Source: UBA2334 sp964396895 (GTDB lineage Bacteria > Pseudomonadota > Gammaproteobacteria > Burkholderiales > Burkholderiaceae_C). Taken from it: a stretch of DNA of 64,000 nucleotides. Under the pieces are notes generated by a model that did not search any database, was not told where the DNA came from, and was given only the letters and a program-made list of their open reading frames with translations. The position numbers and the translations under genes are program-made. Positions 40,763 to 49,253 of the stretch are shown here, piece after piece. Positions within the stretch are counted from its first letter, which is position 1. Every line of letters begins with the position of its first letter. Location of the stretch: positions 1 to 64,000 of the forward strand of contig CAYNGJ010000002.1 in assembly GCA_964396895.1 (NCBI GenBank), read 5' to 3'.

Positions 40763-41116
40763 ATGGACGCTGAATCCTTTTTCAAAAACTACTGGCCCAT
40801 GCTGGCACTGGTTGCCTGGTTTGGCTACAAGTGGTGGAACTCGCGCCGCGTGGTGGGCCTGTTGCCCGCGCTGAAAGCGAAAGGGGCGCTGCTGGTGGAC
40901 GTGCGTTCGGCGGGCGAATTTGCATCTGCCAACGCACCGGGCACGGTCAACATCCCCCTGGGCGAGCTGGGCAGCCGCCTGGCTGACATCCCCAAAGGCG
41001 CACCAGTGGTGGTGTGCTGCGCCAGCGGCACCCGCAGTGGCATGGCCAAGCTGACCCTCAAAAAGCACGGCTACCCCGAGGTGCACAACATCGGCGCGTG
41101 GACCAAGTTGCTGTGA
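40763..41116 (+). CDS. Membrane-anchored rhodanese-like sulfurtransferase
   Basis: 117 residues. One N-terminal membrane segment (NYWPMLALVAWFGYKWW) is followed by a single rhodanese domain: LLVDVRSAGEFASANAPGTV, NIPLGEL and the active-site loop VVVCCASGTRSGMA, with the catalytic Cys as the second of the CC pair. It probably transfers sulfur or handles thiols at the membrane. The start at 40763 (MDAESFF) matches the family. The short spacing from repeat copy F suggests its promoter lies there. Confidence 0.88.
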   Translation: MDAESFFKNYWPMLALVAWFGYKWWNSRRVVGLLPALKAKGALLVDVRSAGEFASANAPGTVNIPLGELGSRLADIPKGAPVVVCCASGTRSGMAKLTLKKHGYPEVHNIGAWTKLL

Positions 41117-41157
41117 GGCTGGGCGGTGGGGCAATGCCCCTGCGTGTTGGCGATGCG

Positions 41158-42651
41158 CTACTGGCCAGCACGGGTGGCATTCGCCAACGCCGCCGCCAAC
41201 CGGTTGTGCCGCTCCAGTAGCGGTCCCAGTTCCAACGTCGCCAGCTGGCCTTCGCGCACCACCACCCGCCCATTGACCACGGTGTAGGCCGCCTGCGGGC
41301 TGGCGCACAGCAGCAGGCTGGCCACGGGGTCGTGGACGGCACCGCCGGCAAAATCCAGCGTACGCAAGTCCCACAGCACCACGTCGGCGCACATGCCGGG
41401 GGCAATGTGGCCGATGTCGTGGGCGCGGCCCAGCACCTGTGCGCCGCCACGGGTGGCCATGTGCAGCGCGTCGCGTGCGGTCATTTCGGCAGGGCCCAAG
41501 TCACAGCCGAAGAAGGTGCGGCTTTGGCCAGTAGCGGGGTCGGTGCGGGTTTCAGGCGGTTGCAGGGCCCGGCCCACGCGGGCCAGCAGCAGAGCCTGGC
41601 GGGCTTCGTTCACCATGTGGGCCGCGTCGTTGCTGGCGCTGCCGTCCACGCCCAGGCCCACGGGCACACCGGCATTGAGCATTTTTCGGATGGGGGCAAT
41701 GCCACTGGCCAGCCGCATGTTGCTGCACGGGCAGTGGGCCACGCCGGTTTTGGTGGCGGCAAACAGGTTGATGCCTTCGTCGTCCAGCTTGACGCAGTGG
41801 GCGTGCCACACATCGTGGCCCAGCCAGCCCAGGTCTTCTGCGTACTGGGTGGGGGTGCAGTTGAACTTTTCGCGGCTGTAGGCCAGGTCGTGGTCGTTTT
41901 CGGCCAGGTGGGTGTGCAGGCGGGTGCCGTAGTGGCGGGCCAGTTCGGCGCTGAGGCGCATGAGGTCGCGGCTGACGCTGAAGGGGCTGCACGGGGCCAC
42001 GGCCACGTTGACCATGCTGCCGTGCTCGGTGTGGTGGTGGCGCTCTATCAGGCGCTGCGTGTCTTTCAATATGGCGTTTTCGTTTTCCACCACGCGGTCT
42101 GGCGGCAGGCCACCCTGGCTCTGGCCCACGCTCATGCTGCCGCGCGTGGCCACAAAGCGCATGCCAATGTCTTGCGCAGCGTGGATGCTGTCGTCCAGTT
42201 TTACGCCATTGGGGTAGATGTAGAGGTGGTCGCTGCTGGTGGTGCAGCCGCTCAGCAGCAGCTCGGCCATGGCGGTTTGGGTGCTGACGTGAATCATCTC
42301 GGGTGTGAGCCCGGCCCAAATGGGGTACAGCCCCCGCAGCCAGCCAAACAGCTCGGCGTCCTGCACGGCGGGTATGGCCCGGGTCAGGCTTTGGTACATG
42401 TGGTGGTGGGTGTTGACCAGGCCTGGTGTCACCAAGTGTCCCTGGGCGCGGATGGTTTCGCCACGGCCCACGCCCACGTTGGCGTCGTGCTCAGCGGCCA
42501 GGGCAGGCGGCAGATCGATAGCCGGTCCCACCCACGCGATGCGGTGGTCGCGCACGAACAGGCTGGCGCCCAGCAGCTCGGTGCCTTGGCGCGGGTCGGT
42601 GTGGTCCAGCGTGGCGATGCAATGGGCGTTTTGGATCAGCAGGGTGGTCAT
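41158..42651 (-). CDS. 8-oxoguanine deaminase (amidohydrolase superfamily)
   Basis: 497 residues. Metal ligands are visible as GLVNTHHHMYQSLTRA, LHTHLAENDHD, WHAHCVKLDDEG and GLGVDGSASNDAAHMV. Text such as LFGWLRGLYPIWAGLTPEM and CPCSNMRLASGIAPIR is what I recall of the 8-oxoguanine deaminase group rather than classic guanine deaminase, although this split is not certain. It converts 8-oxoguanine to urate, feeding the PuuD/UraH route. A ~20-residue insert (near residue 405, PPETRTDPATGQSRTFF) is unusual. ATG at 42651 is chosen; a much longer frame upstream is antisense to the neighbouring gene and not protein-like. Confidence 0.85.
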   Translation of the reverse strand: MTTLLIQNAHCIATLDHTDPRQGTELLGASLFVRDHRIAWVGPAIDLPPALAAEHDANVGVGRGETIRAQGHLVTPGLVNTHHHMYQSLTRAIPAVQDAELFGWLRGLYPIWAGLTPEMIHVSTQTAMAELLLSGCTTSSDHLYIYPNGVKLDDSIHAAQDIGMRFVATRGSMSVGQSQGGLPPDRVVENENAILKDTQRLIERHHHTEHGSMVNVAVAPCSPFSVSRDLMRLSAELARHYGTRLHTHLAENDHDLAYSREKFNCTPTQYAEDLGWLGHDVWHAHCVKLDDEGINLFAATKTGVAHCPCSNMRLASGIAPIRKMLNAGVPVGLGVDGSASNDAAHMVNEARQALLLARVGRALQPPETRTDPATGQSRTFFGCDLGPAEMTARDALHMATRGGAQVLGRAHDIGHIAPGMCADVVLWDLRTLDFAGGAVHDPVASLLLCASPQAAYTVVNGRVVVREGQLATLELGPLLERHNRLAAALANATRAGQ

Positions 42652-42744
42652 GGCGGTCGGGGTGGGGCTGGGTGCAGGCCCGGGGGCTGGCGTGGCGCTG
42701 GGTGTCAGCCATTGTGCCGCGCAGGACGGTGGGCAAGGCTTAAG

Positions 42745-44946
42745 ATGGCCCAAATGCCTGTACCCTTTGCCATGGACGCCTCGTTGCAGAACGCCCTGCT
42801 GTTTGACCGCTTGCCCATTGGGGCTTACCGCACGACGCCTGCGGGCAAGCAGTTGCGGGCCAATGCGGCGCTGGTTCGCCTCAATGGCTATGGCAGTGAA
42901 GCGGAGATGTTGGCCGCCATTGACGATTTGAACCAGGGTTGGTACGTGGAGCCCGGGCGGCGTCAGCGGTTCAAGGCGTTGATTGACCAGGATGACCACA
43001 TCACCAACTTCGTGTCCGAGGTGTATCGCCACAAAACGCGTGAGCGCATCTGGGTTCGCGAAACCGCCTATGCCGTGCGCGGTGCGGACGGCAACGTGCT
43101 GTACTACGAAGGCACGGTCGAGGACATCACCCAAAGCCACACCACGGCCCAGGCGCTGGCTGACAACGAGGCCCGCTGGCGCCTGGCACTGGAAGCCGCT
43201 GGTGAAGGCGTGTGGGACTGGCATGTGCCCACCGGGGAGGAATATTGCTCTGACCAGCTTGTGCGCATGTTCGGGTTTGAGCCAGGCGAGCTGCAAGACC
43301 TGGCCCAGGAGCTGGACGACCGCACTCACCCTGAAGACAGGGCACGCATGCAGCAGGACCGTGACGACCACTTCAACGGCCTGACCGCCTCGTACCGCAA
43401 CGAGCACCGGGTGCGCTGCAAAAACGGCAGCTGGAAATGGGTGCTGAGCCGTGGCATGGTGGTCAGCCGCGATGCCCAGGGCAGGCCTTTGCGCATGATC
43501 GGCACCCACACCGACATTTCGGCCCGCAAGCAGGCGGAGGCGCTCATCTGGCAGCAGGCGAATTTTGATGCCCTGACCGGTTTGCCCAACCGGCGCATGC
43601 TGCGCCAGCAGTTGGATCAGGCCTTGTCACAGGTGCAGCCGGGGACCCAGAACGGACAGGGCTTGGCCGTGATGTTCATTGACCTGGACCAGTTCAAAGA
43701 GGTGAACGACACCCTGGGCCACGGCGTGGGTGACCGCCTGCTGGTGCAGGCCGCCAAACGGATCCGCGAGTGCGTGGGGCCAACCGATGTGGTGGCCCGC
43801 ATGGGGGGCGACGAATTCACCGTGTTGGTGGTGGGTGACCCTGCTGACCAGGGCGGCAGCGGGTGGGCCGATCGGTTGCAACCTTTGCTGCACGCCTTGC
43901 TGGAGGCGCTCAGCACACCGTTTGACCTGGGGCAGCACCGGGTGTTTGTGTCGGCCAGCATTGGTGTGGCCTGTTTCCCAGACGACGCCCAGCAGGTGGA
44001 GGACCTGTTCAAACACGCCGATCAGGCCTTGTACGCCGCCAAAGGTGCCGGGCGAAACCGACACCGGTTTTTTTCGCGCGACATGCAGGCTGCTGCCCAG
44101 TGGCGTGCGCGGCTGGAGACCGAATTGCGCAATGCCCTGGCGCTGCGGCAATTCGGTGTGGCCTACCAGCCCATGGTGGAACTGGCCACGGGTCGGGTGC
44201 ACAAGGCTGAGGCCTTGTTGCGCTGGCACCACCCCACGCTGGGCGCGGTGAGCCCGGCGCAGTTCATCCCCATTGCGGAGGCCTGCGGGCTCATCGTGCC
44301 CATCGGTGACTGGGTGTTTGAGCAGGCGGCCATGCAGGTGGCCAGCTGGCGCAGGACGTTTGACCCGAACTTCCAGATCAGCATCAACAAGTCTCCCGCC
44401 CAGTTTCACAAACGTGCCACGCACACCGTGTCCTGGGTAGAGCGCCTGCGCAGCCTGGGCTTGCCCGGCAGCAGTGTGGCCATCGAGATCACAGAGGGCT
44501 TGCTGCTGGACATCAGCGAGCCCGTCATCACGCACCTCGACGCCTTGCGCGACGCGGGCATGGACGTGTCACTGGATGACTTTGGGACCGGCTACTCCTC
44601 GCTCAGTTACCTGCAGAAGCTGGACATCGACTACCTGAAGATTGACCAGTCGTTCGTGTGCAATCTCACACCCGGCAGCACCGACTTCACCCTGTGCAAA
44701 GCCATCATCGCCATGGCCAACGCGCTGGGCATGCGGGTGGTGGCCGAGGGAGTGGAAACGGCCGAGCAGCGCGACCTGCTGCGCCAGGCCGGTTGTCACT
44801 TTGGCCAAGGCTACTTCTTCGCCCGGCCCATGTCGGCCGATGGGTTCGGGGAGTGGATGCGCGACAGCGCTCCCGGCCTGCGCGTTGCTCAGGCCACCGA
44901 TGCCACTGTGACCGGCTCCGCAGGGGGCGCAGGCGCCAGCGCCTGA
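42745..44946 (+). CDS. PAS-PAS-GGDEF-EAL cyclic-di-GMP enzyme, soluble
   Basis: 733 residues without a membrane segment. Two PAS domains (~10-130; ~140-265, the second with GDYR-like WKWVLSRGMVVSRDAQGRP) are followed by GGDEF (~280-440) with ARMGGDEFTVLV and EAL (~450-710) with KAEALLRWHHP, EITEGLLLD, SLDDFGTGYSS, LKIDQSFV and VAEGVETAEQ. Both catalytic motifs are intact; the inhibitory site reads GPTD and lacks its Arg. AAGG stands six bases before the ATG at 42745. The last 58 bases overlap the convergent EAL-CBS-GGDEF gene. Confidence 0.92.
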   Translation: MAQMPVPFAMDASLQNALLFDRLPIGAYRTTPAGKQLRANAALVRLNGYGSEAEMLAAIDDLNQGWYVEPGRRQRFKALIDQDDHITNFVSEVYRHKTRERIWVRETAYAVRGADGNVLYYEGTVEDITQSHTTAQALADNEARWRLALEAAGEGVWDWHVPTGEEYCSDQLVRMFGFEPGELQDLAQELDDRTHPEDRARMQQDRDDHFNGLTASYRNEHRVRCKNGSWKWVLSRGMVVSRDAQGRPLRMIGTHTDISARKQAEALIWQQANFDALTGLPNRRMLRQQLDQALSQVQPGTQNGQGLAVMFIDLDQFKEVNDTLGHGVGDRLLVQAAKRIRECVGPTDVVARMGGDEFTVLVVGDPADQGGSGWADRLQPLLHALLEALSTPFDLGQHRVFVSASIGVACFPDDAQQVEDLFKHADQALYAAKGAGRNRHRFFSRDMQAAAQWRARLETELRNALALRQFGVAYQPMVELATGRVHKAEALLRWHHPTLGAVSPAQFIPIAEACGLIVPIGDWVFEQAAMQVASWRRTFDPNFQISINKSPAQFHKRATHTVSWVERLRSLGLPGSSVAIEITEGLLLDISEPVITHLDALRDAGMDVSLDDFGTGYSSLSYLQKLDIDYLKIDQSFVCNLTPGSTDFTLCKAIIAMANALGMRVVAEGVETAEQRDLLRQAGCHFGQGYFFARPMSADGFGEWMRDSAPGLRVAQATDATVTGSAGGAGASA

Positions 44947-46751
44947 CGCACGCTGATGCCGTTGGGCGCCAGCTTGGCGTCGTGCTTGGCCAGGGCTGCC
45001 TGGTTGGCCACGTCTTCAGCCAGTTCGCACTGCCCGGGGGCCACGGTGACCACGCCAATGGCCAGCGTGGTGCACGGGAAAAAACGCTTCACCCCATGGC
45101 GGTCTTCAGCGTGGATGCCCCCGTCTTGCCGCGCCGACTCGTCGAACAACCCCAGGGCGTTCAACGCAAAGTCGTCAACGATGAGCTGGCAGCGCTGCAA
45201 CCAGTCGGGGCTTTGGAACAGGACGATGAAGTCGTCACCCCCCACATGGCCCACAAAGTCGTACTGCGGCGCGCAGTGGCGGGTGACGATGCTGGCGGCC
45301 AGCCGAATCATTTCGTCCCCCCGCCAGTAGCCATACTGGTCGTTGAAGGGCTTGAAGTGGTTCAGGTCCACATAGGCCGCCACAAAGGGTGAACGGGTGC
45401 TGAGCAGGCGCTGGATGTGCTGGGTGATGGGGATGTTGCCGGGCAGAAACGTCAGCGGGTTGGCGTGGCGGGCGGCCTCGATGCGCGCCTCGGTGACCGA
45501 ACGCACCAGCTGGTCACCCGTGCCCAGTCCGACGTAGCGCCCGTTGTCGGTGACGATGAAGCCGTCGGCCAGGTAGCGCTGGTCTTGCGAGGTGAGGATG
45601 CCCACCAGCTCTTCCACATCAAAGTCGCGCTCGATGATGCGCGGGTGCGGGTTGGCGTGGTGCAGCGCGGGCTTGCGACCGTGGATTTCGCGGAAGTACA
45701 GCCGCGCATAGTCGTTCATGAAGCCCTGGCGGTTGATCAGGCCCAGCGGGCGGTCTTGCTCGTCCACCACGGCCATGGCGTGCAGGTCGGGGTGGCGCTG
45801 GAACTCTTCGGCCACGTCCTCCAGGTGGTCGGTGGGGCGCAGCACCGGGGCCGAAATGACGGCCATGTTGCGCATGATGCCCGGGCGTGCCGGGTGCTGC
45901 AGCTGGGGCATCACGGCCACGCGGCAGTCGGCCAGCACCGCCGCCGCCTGGGTCAGCACCTGGTGCTGGGGTGGTCGCTGTGGCCTGCCCAGAAAGTAGC
46001 CTTGGCCATAGCGCAGTCCCATGTCGCGCAGCACGCGCAGGTCGTCACCGGTTTCTATGCCCTCGGCCAGCAAGGCGGTGCCGAACACGTTGGCAATTTC
46101 GCGCACCGCGCGAACCACCTGCAGCTGGTCGGGCGCGCGGCTGATGCCCTGGGCAAAGTACTTGTCGATTTTCACAAAGTCGGGCTTGATCTCGGACCAC
46201 AGCCGCAGGCTGGAGCGGCCATCGCCAAAATCGTCCAGCGCCAGTTGCAGACCCATGGCGTGCACGGTTTTGGCCACTTCGCACAGCTGGGCCATGTCGT
46301 TCACGCGCTCGTGCTCGGTCAGCTCCAGCACCACATGGCGGGCCTTGACCTGGTGGCGCTGCAGCAGGTCGGAAAAGGCATTGCCCTGGGGCTGGGTGCA
46401 GGCGTGCACCAGCGCATCGGCGCTGATGTTGATGAACAACCGCCCCGGGTTGTGCGTCTGTCCCCATTGGGCCAGGGCCGTCTCGACGCAGTGCAGCTCG
46501 AAGGCCATCATCACGCCTTCCTGGTGGGCGAGGGCCAGCAGGGCATCGGGCGACTGGAAAAGGGTGTCCGCCGGCCCGCGAATCAGGGCCTCGTGGGCAA
46601 ACACCGTGCCTTCGTTCAGATCGACGATGGGCTGAAACACGCAATGCAGCGCGCCACCTTCCATGAGCCGACGCAGCTGTCCGTGCCCCAGGGCTGACAG
46701 TGGGGGCGGTGGGGAAAGGGTGGCGCAGGCCAAGGGTGGGGGCAGCAACAT
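44889..46751 (-). CDS. EAL-CBS-GGDEF protein with variant cyclase motif
   Basis: 620 residues with the domain order reversed from most: EAL first (~30-275; HEALIRGP, VVLELTEHERV, ALDDFGDGRSS, VKIDKYFAQ, LAEGIETGDD), then a CBS pair (~300-440; HAMAVVDEQDRPLGLINRQG and LADGFIVTDNGRYVGLGTGD), then a GGDEF domain (~450-600) whose motif reads VGGDDFIVLF. The EAL is likely active; the GGDDF cyclase is uncertain and may be regulatory. CBS domains bind adenosyl nucleotides, so energy status may be an input. ATG at 46751 is inferred from homology. Its 3' end overlaps the facing PAS-GGDEF-EAL gene. Confidence 0.9.
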   Translation of the reverse strand: MLLPPPLACATLSPPPPLSALGHGQLRRLMEGGALHCVFQPIVDLNEGTVFAHEALIRGPADTLFQSPDALLALAHQEGVMMAFELHCVETALAQWGQTHNPGRLFINISADALVHACTQPQGNAFSDLLQRHQVKARHVVLELTEHERVNDMAQLCEVAKTVHAMGLQLALDDFGDGRSSLRLWSEIKPDFVKIDKYFAQGISRAPDQLQVVRAVREIANVFGTALLAEGIETGDDLRVLRDMGLRYGQGYFLGRPQRPPQHQVLTQAAAVLADCRVAVMPQLQHPARPGIMRNMAVISAPVLRPTDHLEDVAEEFQRHPDLHAMAVVDEQDRPLGLINRQGFMNDYARLYFREIHGRKPALHHANPHPRIIERDFDVEELVGILTSQDQRYLADGFIVTDNGRYVGLGTGDQLVRSVTEARIEAARHANPLTFLPGNIPITQHIQRLLSTRSPFVAAYVDLNHFKPFNDQYGYWRGDEMIRLAASIVTRHCAPQYDFVGHVGGDDFIVLFQSPDWLQRCQLIVDDFALNALGLFDESARQDGGIHAEDRHGVKRFFPCTTLAIGVVTVAPGQCELAEDVANQAALAKHDAKLAPNGISVRQALAPAPPAEPVTVASVA

Positions 46752-46945
46752 GGCCGCAGCGTACCGAGTGGGTGTGACGGATCGGTGACAAATTGGGGTC
46801 AGACCAAGGGTTGGGGCTGTCACCGCACAATGGCGTGCCTGGTGCCGCTGCGGCAGGGGCAGCCGCCTGCCCGAATCGCCCCGTGGGTGGCCCCGCCAGG
46901 TATTGGATTTTTGCTCTGTTTTTTGATGAAAAATGTCAAATAATG

Positions 46946-46989
46946 TGTAGCAAAAAACCTAATAAAATAAAGCGCTGAGACACTTTTTT
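46946..46989 (+). repeat. TAGC-N19-AGCGCT repeat, copy E
   Basis: TAGC at 46948-46951 and AGCGCT at 46971-46976, 19 bases apart, then GAGACACTTTTTT. It lies in the gap before hyi, 11 bases from the ATG at 47000, in the opposite orientation to the other gene-proximal copies. Confidence 0.65.
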
Positions 46990-46999
46990 GACGTATAAA

Positions 47000-47824
47000 A
47001 TGCCACAATTTTCTGCCAACCTCTCCCTGTTGTTTGCCGAGTTGCCATTCCTCGACCGGTTTGAGGCGGCGGCCCAGGCGGGCTTTCAGGCGGTGGAGTT
47101 CCAGTTTCCGTACGACTTTGCGGTGACCGACATCAAAGCCCGGCTGGACGACACCGGGCTGGCGCTGGTGCTGCACAACCTGCCTGCAGGCGACTGGGCC
47201 GCGGGTGAGCGCGGCGTGGCCTGCCACCCCGATCGGGTGGCTGAGTTCCAAAACGGCGTGCTCAAGGCGCTGGAGGTGGCCGCCGTGCTGGGCACGCCGC
47301 AGCTCAATGTGCTGGCCGGTTTGCAGCCTGTTGGGGTGGCCGAGGCCGATGCCAGACGCACCCTGGTGGCCAACCTCCGGTACGCGGCCAGCTTGCTGGG
47401 CGACCACGGCGTCCGTTTGCTGATGGAGTCCATCAACACCCGCGACATGCCGGGGTTTTTTGTCCACCACACCGAGCAGGCCTTGGCCATCATGGACGAG
47501 GTGGGCTCGGCCAACCTGCTGTTGCAGTACGACCTCTACCACGCGCAGCGCATGGAGGGCGAGCTGGGTGCCACCCTGGCGGCCCACCTCAGCCGCATCG
47601 GCCACATCCAGCTGGCCGACAACCCGGGACGCCACGAGCCGGGCACGGGGGAAATCAATTTCCACTACCTGTTTCACCGCCTGGACGAGCTGGGCTACCG
47701 CGGCCATGTGGGTTGTGAGTACCGCCCGAAAGACGCCGGGCCAGGCGGCACGCTGGCTGGCCTGGGGTGGGTGGCGGCCCATGGCCAGCGCCTGTCGCCC
47801 GATGCGCCAGCGGCTCACCCATGA
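47000..47824 (+). CDS. hyi: Hydroxypyruvate isomerase (Hyi)
   Basis: 274 residues, a TIM barrel of the xylose isomerase-like family. FSANLSLLFAELPFLDRFEAAAQAGF, GFQAVEFQFPYDF, MESINTRDMPGFF, LLQYDLYHAQRMEGE, IQLADNPGRHEPGTGEINF and YRGHVGCEYRP are typical of Hyi and place the conserved metal-binding Glu and Asp residues. It interconverts hydroxypyruvate and tartronate semialdehyde, so it belongs to glyoxylate or tartrate use. ATG at 47000 is preferred over an upstream TTG. The next gene's start overlaps its stop (ATGA). Confidence 0.92.
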   Translation: MPQFSANLSLLFAELPFLDRFEAAAQAGFQAVEFQFPYDFAVTDIKARLDDTGLALVLHNLPAGDWAAGERGVACHPDRVAEFQNGVLKALEVAAVLGTPQLNVLAGLQPVGVAEADARRTLVANLRYAASLLGDHGVRLLMESINTRDMPGFFVHHTEQALAIMDEVGSANLLLQYDLYHAQRMEGELGATLAAHLSRIGHIQLADNPGRHEPGTGEINFHYLFHRLDELGYRGHVGCEYRPKDAGPGGTLAGLGWVAAHGQRLSPDAPAAHP

Positions 47825-49236
47825 CACCCACCGCCTCCGCCGCCCCCACCGCTTCACCCACCGCAGCCATGTCACCCCTCGCCGACCCCTCTGCCTTTCT
47901 GCGCCAGTTGTTTGACGTGGCGGTGGCGCGGGCGCTGCCCCGACACAACACCACCGCCTGGCTGCCCGTTCCACCAGCCGTGGGCCAAGGCCGCACCCTG
48001 GTGCTGGGTGCGGGCAAGGCCGCCGGGGCCATGGCCCAGGCCGTGGAGCAGCTGTGGGATGGCCATTGCCAGCAGCACGGCGTGCCCGGTGCGCCGCTGT
48101 CGGGCCTGGTGGTCACGCGCTACGGCCACACCCCGCCCCGGCCAGTGGGCGTGGCACAACGCATTGAGGTGGTGGAGGCCGCCCACCCCGTGCCCGACGA
48201 GGCCGGGTTGGCCGCTGCCGCGCGCACCATGGCGCTGGCCAGCGGCACCGAGGGCCCCGCACTGACCGAGCACGACCTGGTGCTGTGCCTCATTTCGGGT
48301 GGTGGCTCGTCCCTGCTGACCCTGCCGTGTGAGGGCTTGAGTTTGGCCGACAAACAGCGCATCAACCGCCAGCTGCTGGAGAGCGGGGCCGACATCACCC
48401 AGATGAACACCGTGCGCAAGCACCTTTCCGCCATCAAAGGTGGCCGCCTGGCCGCCGCCTGCCACCCCGCACGCGTGGTGACGCTGACCATCAGCGACGT
48501 GCCCGGTGACGATGTCAGCGTCATCGCCAGCGGCCCCACCGTGGCCGACGCCAGCACCTGTGTTGACGCGCTGCGCATCCTCGCGCAGCACAAAATTGAC
48601 GTGCCCCCTGGCGTGGCCGAGCAGCTCCAGCGCGGCGCACTGGAAACCCCCAAGCCCGGCGATGCACGGCTGCAGCACCGGGGCCAGCCGCACCCGGTGC
48701 ACCTCATTGCCACGCCCCAGCAAAGCCTGGAGGCTGCCGCACAGGCCGCCACGGCGGCAGGCCTGAACGCCTACATCCTGAGCGACGAAATCGAGGGTGA
48801 GTCCCGTGAGGTGGGCAAAGTGCACGCCGCGCTGGCCCGCAGCACGGCGGCGGGCAAAACCGCCTTTCGCACGCCCTGCGTCATCCTGAGCGGGGGTGAA
48901 ACCACGGTCACTGTGCGTCCACGCGAGCCCGGGCAGCCCAAGGGCAAAGGCGGGCGGGCGGGGGAGTTCTGCATGGGCCTGGCCCAAGCGCTGCAAGGCC
49001 ACCCCAACATCTGGGCCCTGGCGGCCGACACCGACGGCATCGACGGCATGGAAGACAACGCCGGCGCACGGCTCACCCCTGACACCTTGGCGCGCGCCCA
49101 GGCACAAGGCCTGAAGCTGGTCGATCACCTGTCGCGCAACGACGCGTGCGGGTTCTTCGGGCCGCTGGGTGACCTGGTGGTCAGCGGCCCCACCCACACC
49201 AATGTGAACGACTTCCGGGCCCTGCTGGTGCTCTGA
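47821..49236 (+). CDS. ttuD: Glycerate 2-kinase (MOFRL/TtuD family)
   Basis: 471 residues. The N-terminal domain shows VLGAGKAAGAMAQAVE and LCLISGGGSSLLTLP; HLSAIKGGRLA and ISDVPGDDVSVIASGP follow; the C-terminal MOFRL domain has ILSGGETTVTVRP, GGRAGEFCMGLAQAL and ADTDGIDG. These are all family signatures. Older annotations call it hydroxypyruvate reductase, but kinases of this class phosphorylate D-glycerate to 2-phosphoglycerate. The ATG at 47821 overlaps the hyi stop; an ATG at 47869 is the alternative and would trim a low-complexity start. It is the exit from the hydroxy-acid pathway to glycolysis. Confidence 0.9.
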   Translation: MTPTASAAPTASPTAAMSPLADPSAFLRQLFDVAVARALPRHNTTAWLPVPPAVGQGRTLVLGAGKAAGAMAQAVEQLWDGHCQQHGVPGAPLSGLVVTRYGHTPPRPVGVAQRIEVVEAAHPVPDEAGLAAAARTMALASGTEGPALTEHDLVLCLISGGGSSLLTLPCEGLSLADKQRINRQLLESGADITQMNTVRKHLSAIKGGRLAAACHPARVVTLTISDVPGDDVSVIASGPTVADASTCVDALRILAQHKIDVPPGVAEQLQRGALETPKPGDARLQHRGQPHPVHLIATPQQSLEAAAQAATAAGLNAYILSDEIEGESREVGKVHAALARSTAAGKTAFRTPCVILSGGETTVTVRPREPGQPKGKGGRAGEFCMGLAQALQGHPNIWALAADTDGIDGMEDNAGARLTPDTLARAQAQGLKLVDHLSRNDACGFFGPLGDLVVSGPTHTNVNDFRALLVL

Positions 49237-49253
49237 TTCGCACTGGTGGCTGC

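Noticed and set aside
41332..42744. Plus-strand extension that would lengthen the PAS-GGDEF-EAL protein to about 1200 residues
   Set aside because: The extra part is antisense to the 8-oxoguanine deaminase gene and has low-complexity Val/Gly/His text; the PAS domain begins just after the ATG at 42745.
42652..43509. Minus-strand extension of the 8-oxoguanine deaminase frame
   Set aside because: It is antisense to PAS domains, has no homology, and the family starts at the ATG at 42651.
46741..46800. TGACAAATTGGGG, similar to half of a CopR-type box
   Set aside because: Only one half-site matches, and the nearby genes are not metal-related.
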